Part shown: piece after piece, positions 8,167 to 18,003 of the stretch
Position numbering within the stretch: position 1 is the first letter of the stretch
Layout: each line of letters opens with the position of its first letter
Origin: Comamonadaceae bacterium
GTDB taxonomy: Bacteria; Pseudomonadota; Gammaproteobacteria; Burkholderiales; Burkholderiaceae_C
DNA length: 50,827 nucleotides
NCBI GenBank assembly: GCA_947476285.1
Contig: CANJPU010000035.1
Coordinates: forward strand, 1 to 50,827
Direction of reading: 5' to 3'
Translations under genes and position numbers: made by a program
Notes under the pieces: generated by a model
Database searches by the model: none
What the model was told of the DNA's origin: nothing
Seen by the model: the letters and a program-made list of their open reading frames with translations, nothing else

Positions 8167-8980
8167 GAGCGATCAGATTATAGGAATGCAGCAGTGGTTT
8201 GAGACCCCGCCCGGCCGTTATCTTCTGGCCTGGGAGCGGGCGCAATTCGACCTTGCGGTGAGCGACATCTTCGGGTACCACGCGCTTCAACTGGGCCTGC
8301 CTGAGCTGGACACCCTGCAGGCCAATCGCATGCCGCACAAATGGCTGGCCCTGCGCGAACCGGTCACCGCGCCGGTCGGGCAAGGCCGCCTTGCCTCACT
8401 GGTGACCGACTTCGCGGCCCTGCCTTTCGAGGAGAACAGCCTGGACTTGGTCATTCTGCCTCATTCGCTGGAGCTCAACACCGATCCGCATGCAACACTT
8501 CGTGAGGTCGAGCGGGTGCTGGTGCCCGAGGGCAAGGTGGTGATCTGCTGCCTGAACCCGGCCAGCCTCTGGGGTTTGCGCCAGCGCCGCGCCCACCTGT
8601 ACCGCCGGCTTGGCTTTGGCGAACTGTTCCTGCCCGATGCGGGCGAGTTCATCGGCTACTGGCGCCTGCGCGATTGGCTGCGGCTGCTGAGCTTTGAAGT
8701 AGAGTCGGGCCACTTCGGCTGCTACCGTCCGGCCCTCACGCGCGAGAAATGGCTCGACCGCTATGAGTGGCTTGACCGCGCCGGACAACGCTGGTGGCCC
8801 ATCTTTGGCGCCGTTTACTTCCTGGTGGCGGTCAAGCGGGTGCGCGGCATCAAGCTGATCGGGCCGACCTGGAAGCCGGCCAAGGGCTTGGCGGCAGCGC
8901 CCATGCCAGTGACCAACCGGGGGCAGCACACCTATATCGCAGATCAAAGAGAGCGCAGATCAAAGAGAGGGACGCATTGA
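8165..8980 (+). CDS. Class I SAM-dependent methyltransferase
   Basis: A 271-residue methyltransferase of the Methyltransf_11 type. It begins [21 protein letters not shown] downstream ATG at 8189 is possible, but the longer form keeps residues usual in relatives encoded beside gloB and rnhA. The SAM-binding region runs over [36 protein letters not shown] and the motif after it, [20 protein letters not shown]. The substrate is unknown. The start codon overlaps the gloB start on the other strand. The C-terminal 13 or so residues have been altered by a 16-bp tandem duplication (8938-8969), and the stop overlaps the rnhA start as TTGA. Confidence 0.85.
   Translation: MSDQIIGMQQWFETPPGRYLLAWERAQFDLAVSDIFGYHALQLGLPELDTLQANRMPHKWLALREPVTAPVGQGRLASLVTDFAALPFEENSLDLVILPHSLELNTDPHATLREVERVLVPEGKVVICCLNPASLWGLRQRRAHLYRRLGFGELFLPDAGEFIGYWRLRDWLRLLSFEVESGHFGCYRPALTREKWLDRYEWLDRAGQRWWPIFGAVYFLVAVKRVRGIKLIGPTWKPAKGLAAAPMPVTNRGQHTYIADQRERRSKRGTH
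8938..8969 (+). repeat. Perfect 16-bp tandem duplication across a gene junction
   Basis: CGCAGATCAAAGAGAG occurs twice head to tail (8938-8953 and 8954-8969). The unit carries the AAAGAGAG purine tract that acts as the rnhA ribosome site, so the site is duplicated. Sixteen is not a multiple of three: the second copy changes the reading frame of the upstream methyltransferase tail, ending it at 8980 instead of inside rnhA. Confidence 0.9.
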
Positions 8981-9438
8981 ATCGAGTTGATATCTACACC
9001 GACGGGGCCTGCAAGGGTAATCCCGGCCCTGGCGGCTGGGGCGTCTTGCTGCTATCTGGCAGTACTGAAAAAGAGTTGTTCGGTGGTGAGCGCGCCACCA
9101 CCAACAACCGCATGGAGCTGCTGGCGGTGATCCGGGCCCTGCAGGCGCTCAAGCGCCCCTGCGCGGTGCGGCTGCATGTGGACAGCCAGTATGTGCTCAA
9201 GGGCATGACCGAGTGGCTGCCCGGCTGGAAGGCCAAGGGCTGGCGCACATCAACCAAGCAGCCGGTCAAGAATGTCGAGCTGTGGCAGGCCCTGGATGAA
9301 CTGGTACGCACAGGCGGCCACGCCATTGAATGGCAGTGGGTGCGTGGGCACGATGGAGACCCCGGCAATGAGCGGGCCGACGCATTGGCCAACAAGGGCG
9401 TTGAAGTTGGGCTGGGACGTTTGCCTGCGCCCGTGTAA
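8977..9438 (+). CDS. rnhA: Ribonuclease HI
   Basis: Degrades the RNA strand of RNA:DNA hybrids. Starting at the TTG at 8977 gives 153 residues, the usual RNase HI length, beginning (M)[19 protein letters not shown]. The four catalytic acids are in place: D in [11 protein letters not shown] in [11 protein letters not shown] in [10 protein letters not shown] and D in NERADALAN. The basic handle region [17 protein letters not shown] is present. AGAGAGG lies 6 bases before the start, supplied by the tandem duplication. The start overlaps the methyltransferase stop by 3 bases. A longer frame from 8794 exists but would overlap the methyltransferase and is not needed. Confidence 0.96.
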   Translation: MNRVDIYTDGACKGNPGPGGWGVLLLSGSTEKELFGGERATTNNRMELLAVIRALQALKRPCAVRLHVDSQYVLKGMTEWLPGWKAKGWRTSTKQPVKNVELWQALDELVRTGGHAIEWQWVRGHDGDPGNERADALANKGVEVGLGRLPAPV

Positions 9439-9594
9439 AGGCCGAGTAAATCCGGGCGCTGCCCGGGTTGGCGCGGCCGCCAGAAGGCAGGGACTTAGGG
9501 CCAATGCGAATGCGCCGCGCCGATCCTGCTGATACATTGCAAAGTTGGTCTCTAACAACAAGCCGCGCGTCAAGGCCGACGGCTATCAACTTTC

Positions 9595-11007
9595 ATGGCA
9601 TTCAAAGCAATCTATACCGTGGTCGCCGTCGTCGGCATCGCAGGCGCGTCGGGCGCGGCGTGGTGGTACCAGAACAAGCCGGCGAAAGCTGTGGCAGATG
9701 TTGCCGGTGCGCCATCCGGTGACGCAGGGTCCGCCAGTGGTGCGGCCAGATCGGGTCAGGCTGGGAGAGTCGGCGGGGTCGGGGCTGGGCCTGGTTCAGG
9801 TGCCGGTGCCGCAGGCGCAGCCGGTCGTGCGCCCTCGGTCGAAGTGGCGCAGGTTCAGTCCATACGCATCGCCGACGATGCGCAGACGGTGGGCAGCCTG
9901 CGCTCGCGCCAGAGCGTGGTGCTCAAGCCCGAAGTGAGCGGCCGTGTGACCCAATTGAATTTTCGCGATGGCGAGAAGGTGCGGCGCGGGCAACTGCTGG
10001 TGCAGTTGGACGACCAGCTTCCGTTGGCGCAGCTCGCCCAGTCGCAGGCGGAGTTGTCCATTTCACAGGCCAATCACAAGCGCAACCAGGAGTTGGTTGC
10101 ACAGAACTTCATCAGCCAGCGTTCAGTCGATGAGAGCGCCGCCAATATGCAGGTGGCCCAGGCCAAACTGTCGCTCGCGCAGGCCACAGCGGCGCGCATG
10201 CGCATCCTTGCGCCCTTCGATGGCGTCGCGGGCATTCGCAATGTGAGCGTGGGCGACTACCTCAAGGACGGCGCCGACATCGTCAACATCGAAGACCTCG
10301 ATGCCATCCTGGTCGACTTCCGTCTGCCCGAGCGCTTCCAGACCAAGGCCCAGCGTGGCCAGACCGCGCTGATTGAGCTGGACGCGCTGCCGGGGCGCAA
10401 GTATGCGGCGGTGGTGCAGGCCATTGATCCGCTGGTCGATGCCAATGGCCGCTCCATCGGCTTGCGTGCCTGTATCGACAATCGCCACATGCAGCTTCGC
10501 CCCGGCATGTTCGCCCGCATCACAGCTGTCTTTGGCGAACGCGAGGACGCCAAGGTCATTCCGGAAGAGGCCATTGTTCCGCAAGGCGGCCGGCAGTTTG
10601 TCTATCGGCTTGTCGATGGCCCGGACAAAGAGACCAAGACTGCTCAGCGCGTGGAAGTCAAGGTCGGCATTCGCCAGCCAGGGCGGGTGGAAATACGCGA
10701 GGGCTTGCAGGCAGGTGACACCGTAGTCACCGCCGGACAGCAGCGCATTCAGAGAGATGGCATGGCGGTGCGCGTGGTTGAGCTTGCCCGCGCCGGCGCC
10801 GGCGCCGCGCCGCGTGCCAATGGACCGGCTGGCGGTGGCGACACTGCTGGTGGGTCAAGGGGCGCCGCTTCGGGTGCCTCTGGTGCCTCCGCGCTTGCTG
10901 CGGCACGCCCAGCAGGCCGCGCCGCGTCTACTCCGGGAATCTTGCGCAAGCCCGAGACTCCAAGACTGGCAGGCGCAAATCCTTGCGCCTTGCCTTTGGC
11001 CGGTTAG
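9595..11007 (+). CDS. RND efflux periplasmic adaptor (membrane fusion protein)
   Basis: A 470-residue adaptor that links an inner-membrane RND pump to an outer-membrane channel. It has an N-terminal membrane anchor (about residues 5-22), then a long Gly/Ala/Ser-rich linker (about 30-78) before the adaptor body. The lipoyl halves are visible at VVLKPEVSGRVTQLNFRDGE and MRILAPFDGVAGIRNVSVGD, flanking the coiled-coil hairpin (QSQAELSISQANHKRNQEL). Beta-barrel and membrane-proximal domains follow up to VTAGQQRIQRDGM. The last 80 residues are again Ala/Gly-rich, an unusually long low-complexity tail. The pump gene follows 24 bp later. No outer-membrane factor gene is in the window and no adjacent regulator is seen. 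Confidence 0.93.
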   Translation: MAFKAIYTVVAVVGIAGASGAAWWYQNKPAKAVADVAGAPSGDAGSASGAARSGQAGRVGGVGAGPGSGAGAAGAAGRAPSVEVAQVQSIRIADDAQTVGSLRSRQSVVLKPEVSGRVTQLNFRDGEKVRRGQLLVQLDDQLPLAQLAQSQAELSISQANHKRNQELVAQNFISQRSVDESAANMQVAQAKLSLAQATAARMRILAPFDGVAGIRNVSVGDYLKDGADIVNIEDLDAILVDFRLPERFQTKAQRGQTALIELDALPGRKYAAVVQAIDPLVDANGRSIGLRACIDNRHMQLRPGMFARITAVFGEREDAKVIPEEAIVPQGGRQFVYRLVDGPDKETKTAQRVEVKVGIRQPGRVEIREGLQAGDTVVTAGQQRIQRDGMAVRVVELARAGAGAAPRANGPAGGGDTAGGSRGAASGASGASALAAARPAGRAASTPGILRKPETPRLAGANPCALPLAG

Positions 11008-11031
11008 CCCAATCCGCAGGAGACAACGCCC

Positions 11032-14000
11032 GTGCAACTGCCAGAAATATCCGTCCGCAGACCGGTCTTCGCCACGGTGCTTTCGCTGCTGGTGGTGCTG
11101 ATCGGGCTGGTCAGTTTCAACCGCCTTGCGGTGCGCGAGTATCCCAAGATCGACGAGCCGGTCGTCACCGTGAGCGTGCGTTATCCCGGCGCTTCGGCCG
11201 AGGTGATCGAAACCCAGGTCACCAAGCCACTGGAGGACTCCATCGCCGGCATCGACGCAGTGGACGTGATCACCTCCATCAGCCGCGCCGAGCAGGCCCA
11301 GATCTCGGTGCGTTTCAGGCTGGAAAAAGATGCGGACGCTGCGGCAGCTGAAGTGCGCGACCGTACCTCGCGGGTGCGCAATCGCTTACCCCAGGCCATT
11401 GAAGAGCCGGTTATCGCCAAGGTCGAGGCCGATGCTTTCCCGGTGGTCTTCCTGGCCTTCACCAGCGATACGCTCGCACCGCTGCAAATCAACGATCTGG
11501 TCAACCGCATCGTGAAGTCGCGCCTGCAGACCGTCACGGGCGTGGCCGATGTGCGCATTTTCGGCGAGCGCAAGTACGCCATGCGTGTGTGGCTGGACCC
11601 CGACAAGATGACCGGTTATCGCCTCACCACTCAGGATGTGGAGGACGCGATTCGCCGCAGCAACCTTGAGCTGCCGGCCGGCCGCATTGAATCGCAGCAG
11701 CGTGAATTCAGCGTCACCTCGCAGACCGACCTGGTGCGGCCGTCTCAATTTGCCGAAATCGTGATCAAGAGCGTCAACGGCTTTCCGGTGAAAGTGCGTG
11801 ACGTAGCCCGCGTCCAGGAGGCCGCAGCCGACGAGCGCAGTCGGGTGCGCTTGAACGGCAAGATCGCGATCTCCGCCGGCGTGATCCGCCAAGCCACCGC
11901 CAACCCGCTGACCTTGTCGCAGGGCGTGCGCGACATGATCCCACGGCTCAAGGCCGACCTGCCCGCCGATGTGAACATCGAAATCGCCAACGACAATTCG
12001 CTCTTCATCGACCGCTCGGTCAAGAACGTCTACCGCACCATCACCGAAGCCATCTTGCTGGTGGCACTGGTGATCTTCTTCTTCCTGCGCACCGTGCGCG
12101 CGTCCATCATTCCCATCGTGACCATTCCGGTCAGTTTGATCGGCACCTTTGCCATGATGGCGCTGGCGGGCTTTACCATCAATACGCTCACACTGCTGGC
12201 CCTGGTGCTGGCCATCGGCCTGGTGGTCGATGATGCGATCGTGATGCTGGAGAACATTTTTCGGCACATCGAGGAAGGGCTGGAGCCATTCTCGGCTGCG
12301 ATCAAGGGTGCGCGCGAAATCGGCTTCGCGATCATCACCATGACGCTCACGCTGGTGGCGGTGTATGCGCCGCTGGCGTTTACGCCAGGGCGAACCGGGC
12401 GCCTTTTCATCGAGTTTGCGCTGGCTCTGGCTGGGGCGGTGCTGGTCTCGGGCTTCGTCGCCTTGACTCTCACGCCGATGATGTGTTCACAGCTCTTGAA
12501 GCACAACCCAAAGCCCAACTGGTTTGATCGCACCATGGAGCGGCTGCTCACGGCGCTGGCCGAGGGCTATGCCCGCCTCTTGCGCTGGGTGCTGCTGCGC
12601 CGCTGGCAGCCCGGCCAGGGGGCGGCAGGCCGGTTCGTGGGGATGTTCATGCAGGCGCGCTGGCTGGTTGTCGGCGTGATGCTGCTCAGCGCCGTGGGCA
12701 TTGCGCTGGTGTGGCCCACCATGCGCCAGGAACTCTCGCCCCTGGAAGACCGCGGCACCATTCTGGCCACAGTCAATGCCCCAGATGGCTCCACCCTGGA
12801 GTACACCGACCGCTATGCCCAGGCGCTGGAGCGCATGGGGCAGTCCTACAAGGAATTCGACCGCATTTTCGCCAACGTCGGCAACCCCACTGTCTCGCAG
12901 GCCAGCGTGGTCTACCGCGCAGTGGACTGGGAAGACCGCAAGCGCACCACCCTTGAGATGGCACGCGAACTAGGCCCCAAGACCAACTCGTTGCCCGGAG
13001 TCAATGCCTTCATCGTCACCCCACCGTCGCTGGGCCAGGGCTTTCGCGAGCGGCCGCTCAACTTCGTGATCCAGACCTCCGACAGCTATGAAAACCTGGC
13101 GCGTGTTGCGCGGCAGATGCTGGACGAGATGGCCAAAAACCCCGGCATCGTCTCGCCCGATATTGACCTGCGCCTGAACAAACCCGATCTGCGAATTGAA
13201 GTAGACCGGCTCAAGGCCGCTGACATGGGTGTGAGCGTGGAGGTCGTGGCCAAGGCCTTGGAGACCATGCTGGGCGGGCGCAATGTCACCCGCTACAAGC
13301 GCGACGCCGAGCAGTATGACGTGATCGTGCAGACGCAGGCCAGCGGCCGCAGCACGCCGGAAGACATCGACAGTATCAATGTGCGCGGGCGGGGCGACAC
13401 CATGATCCCGCTGTCTGCGCTGGTGAAGGTGCGCGAGAGCGTCAGCCCGCGCGAGCTCAACCACTTTGGCCAGCGCCGCTCAGTGTCCATCACCGCCAAT
13501 CTCTCGCCCGACTATTCGCTGGGCCAGGCGCTGGCCTTCATGAATCAGACCGCAGCAAGTGTGCTCAAGCCAGGCTACACCACCGAGCTCAACGGCACCT
13601 CACGCGAGTTTCGCAATTCGCAGGGCGCGCTGGCCATTGTGTTTGTGCTGGCGCTCTTGTTCATTTTCCTGGTGCTGGCCGCGCAGTTCGAGAGCTTTGT
13701 CGATCCGCTGGTGATCATGCTGTCGGTGCCCTTGTCGATGATCGGCGCGCTGCTGGCGCTCAAATGGTCAGGTGGCTCGCTCAACGTTTATTCGCAGATC
13801 GGCCTGATCACGCTGGTCGGCTTGATCACCAAGCACGGCATCCTGATTGTGGAATTCACCAACAAGCTGCGTGAAGCGGGCCTGGAGCCGGTGGATGCAG
13901 TGATCAAGGCCGCCTCGCAGCGCCTGCGCCCCATTTTGATGACCACCGGCGCGATGGTGTTGGGCGCATTGCCCTTGGCCCTGGCATCGGGTGCCGGGGC

Positions 14001-14181
14001 TGAGAGCCGCGTGCAAATCGGCTGGGTCATCGTGGGTGGTATGTCGCTGGGCACGGTGCTCACGGTTTTCGTGGTGCCCACCATGTACATGCTGTTCGCA
14101 CGCGCCAGGGTGCCGGGTGCGAACAAGGCGCAGACGAGCTTCAAGCCCCGCGAGCATCATGATGAGCTGATCGCGAAATGA
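11032..14181 (+). CDS. RND efflux permease, HAE-1-like
   Basis: Proton-driven inner-membrane exporter of 1,049 residues, the full length of AcrB-type pumps. GTG start with AGGAGA about 10 bases before it. It begins LPEISVRRPVFATVLSLLVV (first transmembrane segment). The proton relay is intact: LAIGLVVDDAIVMLENIF, the adjacent aspartates of transmembrane segment 4, and a later lysine-containing GLITKHGILIVEFTNKLRE. Two large periplasmic loops and about 12 membrane segments fit the family. It forms a two-gene operon with the adaptor at 9595. Relatives export drugs, dyes or detergents; the substrate here is not predictable. It ends 5 bp from the convergent moeA stop. Confidence 0.95.
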   Translation: MQLPEISVRRPVFATVLSLLVVLIGLVSFNRLAVREYPKIDEPVVTVSVRYPGASAEVIETQVTKPLEDSIAGIDAVDVITSISRAEQAQISVRFRLEKDADAAAAEVRDRTSRVRNRLPQAIEEPVIAKVEADAFPVVFLAFTSDTLAPLQINDLVNRIVKSRLQTVTGVADVRIFGERKYAMRVWLDPDKMTGYRLTTQDVEDAIRRSNLELPAGRIESQQREFSVTSQTDLVRPSQFAEIVIKSVNGFPVKVRDVARVQEAAADERSRVRLNGKIAISAGVIRQATANPLTLSQGVRDMIPRLKADLPADVNIEIANDNSLFIDRSVKNVYRTITEAILLVALVIFFFLRTVRASIIPIVTIPVSLIGTFAMMALAGFTINTLTLLALVLAIGLVVDDAIVMLENIFRHIEEGLEPFSAAIKGAREIGFAIITMTLTLVAVYAPLAFTPGRTGRLFIEFALALAGAVLVSGFVALTLTPMMCSQLLKHNPKPNWFDRTMERLLTALAEGYARLLRWVLLRRWQPGQGAAGRFVGMFMQARWLVVGVMLLSAVGIALVWPTMRQELSPLEDRGTILATVNAPDGSTLEYTDRYAQALERMGQSYKEFDRIFANVGNPTVSQASVVYRAVDWEDRKRTTLEMARELGPKTNSLPGVNAFIVTPPSLGQGFRERPLNFVIQTSDSYENLARVARQMLDEMAKNPGIVSPDIDLRLNKPDLRIEVDRLKAADMGVSVEVVAKALETMLGGRNVTRYKRDAEQYDVIVQTQASGRSTPEDIDSINVRGRGDTMIPLSALVKVRESVSPRELNHFGQRRSVSITANLSPDYSLGQALAFMNQTAASVLKPGYTTELNGTSREFRNSQGALAIVFVLALLFIFLVLAAQFESFVDPLVIMLSVPLSMIGALLALKWSGGSLNVYSQIGLITLVGLITKHGILIVEFTNKLREAGLEPVDAVIKAASQRLRPILMTTGAMVLGALPLALASGAGAESRVQIGWVIVGGMSLGTVLTVFVVPTMYMLFARARVPGANKAQTSFKPREHHDELIAK

Positions 14182-14186
14182 AGTGC

Positions 14187-15455
14187 TTAGACCACGCCGT
14201 CGAACATCATCACGTCCACCTCATCGCCGACAGCAATATTGCCTTGTTCGTGATGGAGCACGATCAGCCCATTGGCCTGCACCATGGAGCTGAGCACGCC
14301 TGAGCCCTGGTTACCGGTGGTGCGAACCTTTAGTGAGCCGTCCGCCGCAGTGCTGACCAGCCCGCGCTGGTACTCGGTGCGGCCGGCTTTCTTTCGGATG
14401 GCCTCCTGGCTGCGCGCCTTGAGCAGCGGCGGTGCGCTGGCGGTGCTGCCCATCATGCGCAGCAGGGCAGGGCGCACGAAAGCGAAGAAGGTCACCATCA
14501 CCGCCACTGGGTTGCCGGGCAGGCCAAACAAGATGGAGCTGCCGATGCGGCCCACAGCCATTGGCCGGCCTGGTCGCATGGCGATTTTCCAGAAGGCCAC
14601 ATCGCCCAGTTGCTTCATCATGGCCTTGGTGTAGTCGGCTTCGCCCACGCTGACGCCACCGCTGGTGATGATGGCATCGGCCTTGCTGGCAGCTTCGCGG
14701 AAAGCGGCTTCCAGCAACTGCGGCTGGTCGGGCACCACACCCAGATCAATCACTTCGCATCCCATGCGCCCCAGCATGCCCAGCACCGTGTAGCGGTTGC
14801 TGTCATACACCGCGCCCTCGCGCGGCGGCTGGCCCAGGCTGAGGATTTCATCGCCGGTGGAAAAATAGGCCACGCGCAGTCTGCGCACCACCTGCACCGT
14901 GCCCAGGCCCAGGCTGGCCACCAGCCCGCAGGCGGCGGGCGTGAGGCGTTCGCCGCTGCGCAGTGCGCTCTTGCCTTGCATCAGGTCTTCGCCCATGAAG
15001 CGGCGGTTATCGCCGGCCTTGAGCACACCGACAGGTATGACGATACGGCCATCGGCCTGCACCTGCGTGAACTCTTGCGGCACCACGGTGTCCAGGCCTG
15101 CGGGCATGATGGCCCCGGTCATGATCTTGACGCATTGGCCTGCGCCCACGCTGCCTTGCCAGGCCTTGCCGGCCAGCGCCGTGCCCACCACTTGCAGGGC
15201 CAGCGCGGCGTCGGCGCGCAACTGATCACCATCGAAGGCATAGCCGTCCATCGCCGAGTTGTCATGCGGTGGCACGCTGATGGGTGAGATAAGGTCTGCT
15301 GCCAGCACGCGGTCCAGTGCGTCGATGATGGCAACGGACTCGATTTGCGAAACAGGTTCGACCAGACGCGAGAGAAATTCGTTAACGTCTGCCGCGCGAA
15401 GGGCTTGCGGGTCGTAGCCTTGCAGTTGCGCGGCGATCTGCGCGATGCTGTTCAT
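14187..15455 (-). CDS. moeA: Molybdopterin molybdenumtransferase
   Basis: Inserts molybdate into adenylated molybdopterin at the end of Moco synthesis. 422 residues. Family marks: [18 protein letters not shown] near residue 57, the domain with [18 protein letters not shown], and the MoaB-like catalytic domain with [41 protein letters not shown] and [19 protein letters not shown]. The ATG overlaps the mobA stop as ATGA, so the two are coupled. Last gene of moaA-mobA-moeA. Confidence 0.97.
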   Translation of the reverse strand: MNSIAQIAAQLQGYDPQALRAADVNEFLSRLVEPVSQIESVAIIDALDRVLAADLISPISVPPHDNSAMDGYAFDGDQLRADAALALQVVGTALAGKAWQGSVGAGQCVKIMTGAIMPAGLDTVVPQEFTQVQADGRIVIPVGVLKAGDNRRFMGEDLMQGKSALRSGERLTPAACGLVASLGLGTVQVVRRLRVAYFSTGDEILSLGQPPREGAVYDSNRYTVLGMLGRMGCEVIDLGVVPDQPQLLEAAFREAASKADAIITSGGVSVGEADYTKAMMKQLGDVAFWKIAMRPGRPMAVGRIGSSILFGLPGNPVAVMVTFFAFVRPALLRMMGSTASAPPLLKARSQEAIRKKAGRTEYQRGLVSTAADGSLKVRTTGNQGSGVLSSMVQANGLIVLHHEQGNIAVGDEVDVMMFDGVV

Positions 15456-16063
15456 GAACGTTCTAGCTGGTGCAGTTCAGCTAGCGTGTTGGCATTGAAG
15501 AAAGCACGCGCATCGTCGCCCGGTGCGTCAAAAGGCACGACCACGGTCTTGTGCAGAGCGGTCCAGGCGTCGATCTTGCGGCCGCCATCCTGGGTGAACT
15601 TCACCAGGCTTTCCATCAGCTCAATGCGCATCAGGCAGAACACCGGCTGGTTGCGAAGCTGGCCGTCGTCCTCGCGGGCCGCAGCCATGGCGATGTCGGC
15701 TTGCTCATCTTGCACGGCCTGCTTGAGCCGTGCCACAAGATCGATCGGAAACAGCGGCGTGTCGCAAGGCACTGTCACCAGCCAGGGTGTTTCGCAGCGC
15801 TCCAGCGCGGTGAGAAAGCCCGCCAGCGGCCCGGCGTAATCGGCCAGCACATCGGGCCAGACTGGGGCGCCAAAGGCTTCGTAGGCGGCAAGGTTTCGGT
15901 TGGCATTGATCATCAGCTCGCCAACCTGAGGCTGCAGGCGCAAGAGCGTGTGCAGTGCAAGCGGCAGCCCGTTGAAATTCTGCAGGCCTTTGTCAACCCC
16001 GCCCATGCGCGAGCCGCGCCCGCCGGCCAGGATCACGCCTGTGACGTCTGCGGTATCAATCAA
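15452..16063 (-). CDS. mobA: Molybdenum cofactor guanylyltransferase
   Basis: Attaches GMP to molybdopterin to give the MGD cofactor used by DMSO-reductase-family enzymes. 203 residues. The nucleotide-binding signature [20 protein letters not shown] is at residues 9-28, and PCDTPLFP is the metal-binding motif in the middle. The best start is a TTG at 16063 that directly abuts the moaA stop; no ATG stands upstream of the signature. Its presence suggests the cell makes bis-MGD enzymes such as nitrate reductase or formate dehydrogenase, none of which is in the window. Confidence 0.95.
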   Translation of the reverse strand: MIDTADVTGVILAGGRGSRMGGVDKGLQNFNGLPLALHTLLRLQPQVGELMINANRNLAAYEAFGAPVWPDVLADYAGPLAGFLTALERCETPWLVTVPCDTPLFPIDLVARLKQAVQDEQADIAMAAAREDDGQLRNQPVFCLMRIELMESLVKFTQDGGRKIDAWTALHKTVVVPFDAPGDDARAFFNANTLAELHQLERS

Positions 16064-17179
16064 TCAGCCTCCGATGTAACTCATCTCGACCCTGCGCCGG
16101 CCCGAGCCGGTGTCGGGTGCGAGGGTGCTGCGTAGCTGTGAATAGCGGTCACTGCGGCCTTGCCAGATGTGTGCGATGGCCGACGCCAGTTGTGCGTCGC
16201 TGGCGCCTCCGCGCAGCAGCGCGCGCAGGTCGTGCCCTTGCGTGGCGAACAGGCAAAGGTAGACCTGGCCCTCGGTGGACAAGCGGGCGCGGTTGCAGTC
16301 ACCGCAAAACGCCTGGGTGACACTGCTGATCACGCCGACCTCACCGCCGCCGTCGGCATAAGACCAGCGCTGCGCGGTTTCGCCGGGCGCGCTGGGCTCC
16401 AACTGCACCAGCGGCAACTCGGTATGAATGAGCTTGACCACCTCGGCCGAAGGCAGCACTTCGTCCATGCGCCAGCCGTTGGTGGCACCCACGTCCATGT
16501 ATTCGATGAAGCGCAGCACAATGCCTGTGCCTCTGAAGTGGCGGGCCATTGGCAGAATTTCGTGCTCATTGGTGCCGCGCTTGACCACCATGTTGACTTT
16601 GATGGGGCCCAGGCCGGCGCCTTGCGCGGCGTCGATTCCGCGCAGGACTTCGGCCACTGGAAAGTCCACGTCGTTCATCTGGCGAAACACGGTGTCGTCC
16701 AGGCCGTCCAGGCTCACCGTCACACGGGCCAGCCCGGCGGCCCGGAGGGCCTGCGCCTTGCGGGCCAGCAGCGAGCCGTTGGTGGTGAGGGTCAGGTCCA
16801 GGGCATGGCCATCGGGCGTGCGCAGTGCGGCCAGTTGCGCGATCAGAATTTCGATGTTCTTGCGCAGCAGCGGCTCGCCACCGGTCAGGCGAATCTTGCG
16901 CACGCCGTGGGCGACGAATTGCTGCGTGAGTCGGGTGATTTCTTCGAAGCTGAGTAAGTCGGCATGCGGCAGATAAGGATAGTTTTTGTCAAACACTTCC
17001 TTGGGCATGCAATAGCTGCAACGGAAGTTACAGCGGTCGGTGACGCTGATGCGCAGATCGCGCAAAGGGCGGCCCAGCTCGTCGCGCAAGTCGCCTGTGG
17101 CTGCGATGGCTTGCGCAGGCACCGCAGCCGCCTGCACGGCGCTGCGTTTGTCGACGATGGGAATCACGCGTTCAGCCAT
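16064..17179 (-). CDS. moaA: GTP 3',8-cyclase MoaA
   Basis: Radical SAM enzyme that with MoaC turns GTP into cyclic pyranopterin monophosphate, the first Moco step. 371 residues, with an N-terminal extension of about 30 residues before [20 protein letters not shown]. The radical-SAM cluster is CNFRCSYCM; the C-terminal 4Fe-4S cluster uses [19 protein letters not shown]. The chain ends in the conserved Gly-Gly (YIGG). First gene of the Moco operon. It begins only 30 bp after the SDR gene at 17210, so read-through from the catabolic cluster is possible. Confidence 0.97.
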   Translation of the reverse strand: MAERVIPIVDKRSAVQAAAVPAQAIAATGDLRDELGRPLRDLRISVTDRCNFRCSYCMPKEVFDKNYPYLPHADLLSFEEITRLTQQFVAHGVRKIRLTGGEPLLRKNIEILIAQLAALRTPDGHALDLTLTTNGSLLARKAQALRAAGLARVTVSLDGLDDTVFRQMNDVDFPVAEVLRGIDAAQGAGLGPIKVNMVVKRGTNEHEILPMARHFRGTGIVLRFIEYMDVGATNGWRMDEVLPSAEVVKLIHTELPLVQLEPSAPGETAQRWSYADGGGEVGVISSVTQAFCGDCNRARLSTEGQVYLCLFATQGHDLRALLRGGASDAQLASAIAHIWQGRSDRYSQLRSTLAPDTGSGRRRVEMSYIGG

Positions 17180-17209
17180 GGCGCTGATTGTCGCCCTTGC
17201 CGGACAACC

Positions 17210-17971
17210 CTACACGCAACGTGCGCCATCCACTTCGATGCACACGCCTGAGATGAACGCGGCCTCGTCGCTGGCCAGATAGAGCGCGGCATTGGCGACA
17301 TCCAGCGAAGTGGAAAACCGCCCCAGCGGAATGGTGACCAGAAACTTCGCGCGGCGCGCATCGTCGAGCGGGCCACCGGCAAATTCGGCGGACAAGCCGG
17401 TGTCGGGGTTGAACACCGGGTTGATGCAGTTCACGCGGATGTTGTCGGGGCCGAACTCCGCCGCCAGCGATTTGCTGGTGGTGATCACTGCGCCCTTGGA
17501 GCCGTTGTACCAGGTCAGCCCCGGGCGCGGCCGCACACCTGCGGTGGAGGCGATGTTGATGAAGCTGCCGCCCTTGTTGGCGCGAAAGGCTGGCACCGCA
17601 TGCACGGTGGCCAGGTAGATGCTCTTCATGTTGACCGCAAAGCACTTGTCGAACTCGTCTTCGCTCACTTCCAGCGCGGGGCGGTTGCGGTGGGTCCAGC
17701 CGGCGTTGTTGACCATCACGTCGAGCTTGCCGTGCCGATCGAGCGCGGCTTGCACCAGGGCCTTGACGTCGGCGGACTTGGTCACGTCGGCGGCGAAGAA
17801 CGATGCCTTGCCGCCGGCCGCCACGATCTGCGCCACCACACGCTCTCCCATGGCAGCATTGATGTCATTGACGATGACGCTCGCGCCTTCCTGCGCCAGA
17901 CGCTTGGCGATGCCTTCGCCTATGCCGCCACCCGAACCGGTGACGATGATGGACTTGTCTTTCACCCGCAT
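17210..17971 (-). CDS. SDR family oxidoreductase
   Basis: A 253-residue short-chain dehydrogenase/reductase. The NAD(P)-binding motif GSGGGIGEGIAKRL is at about residues 12-25, the acidic residue after beta-2 (VNDIN) suggests NAD preference, NNAGWT is the structural motif, and the active site is IASTAGV followed by WYNGSK (Ser, Tyr, Lys). The C-terminus VDGARCV is typical. It lies 32 bp downstream of the aldehyde dehydrogenase in a minus-strand series with a second SDR, a TctC-type binding protein, a racemase-family protein and a VOC protein. It probably oxidises an alcohol intermediate of the imported compound. The substrate is unknown. Confidence 0.88.
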   Translation of the reverse strand: MRVKDKSIIVTGSGGGIGEGIAKRLAQEGASVIVNDINAAMGERVVAQIVAAGGKASFFAADVTKSADVKALVQAALDRHGKLDVMVNNAGWTHRNRPALEVSEDEFDKCFAVNMKSIYLATVHAVPAFRANKGGSFINIASTAGVRPRPGLTWYNGSKGAVITTSKSLAAEFGPDNIRVNCINPVFNPDTGLSAEFAGGPLDDARRAKFLVTIPLGRFSTSLDVANAALYLASDEAAFISGVCIEVDGARCV

Positions 17972-18003
17972 GAGCTACCTCCTGATGTGTTTGCCGCCGG
18001 CGC

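Noticed and set aside
8794..8976. 61-codon N-terminal extension of RNase HI
   Set aside because: It lies wholly inside the methyltransferase gene in another frame; RNase HI has normal length from the TTG at 8977.
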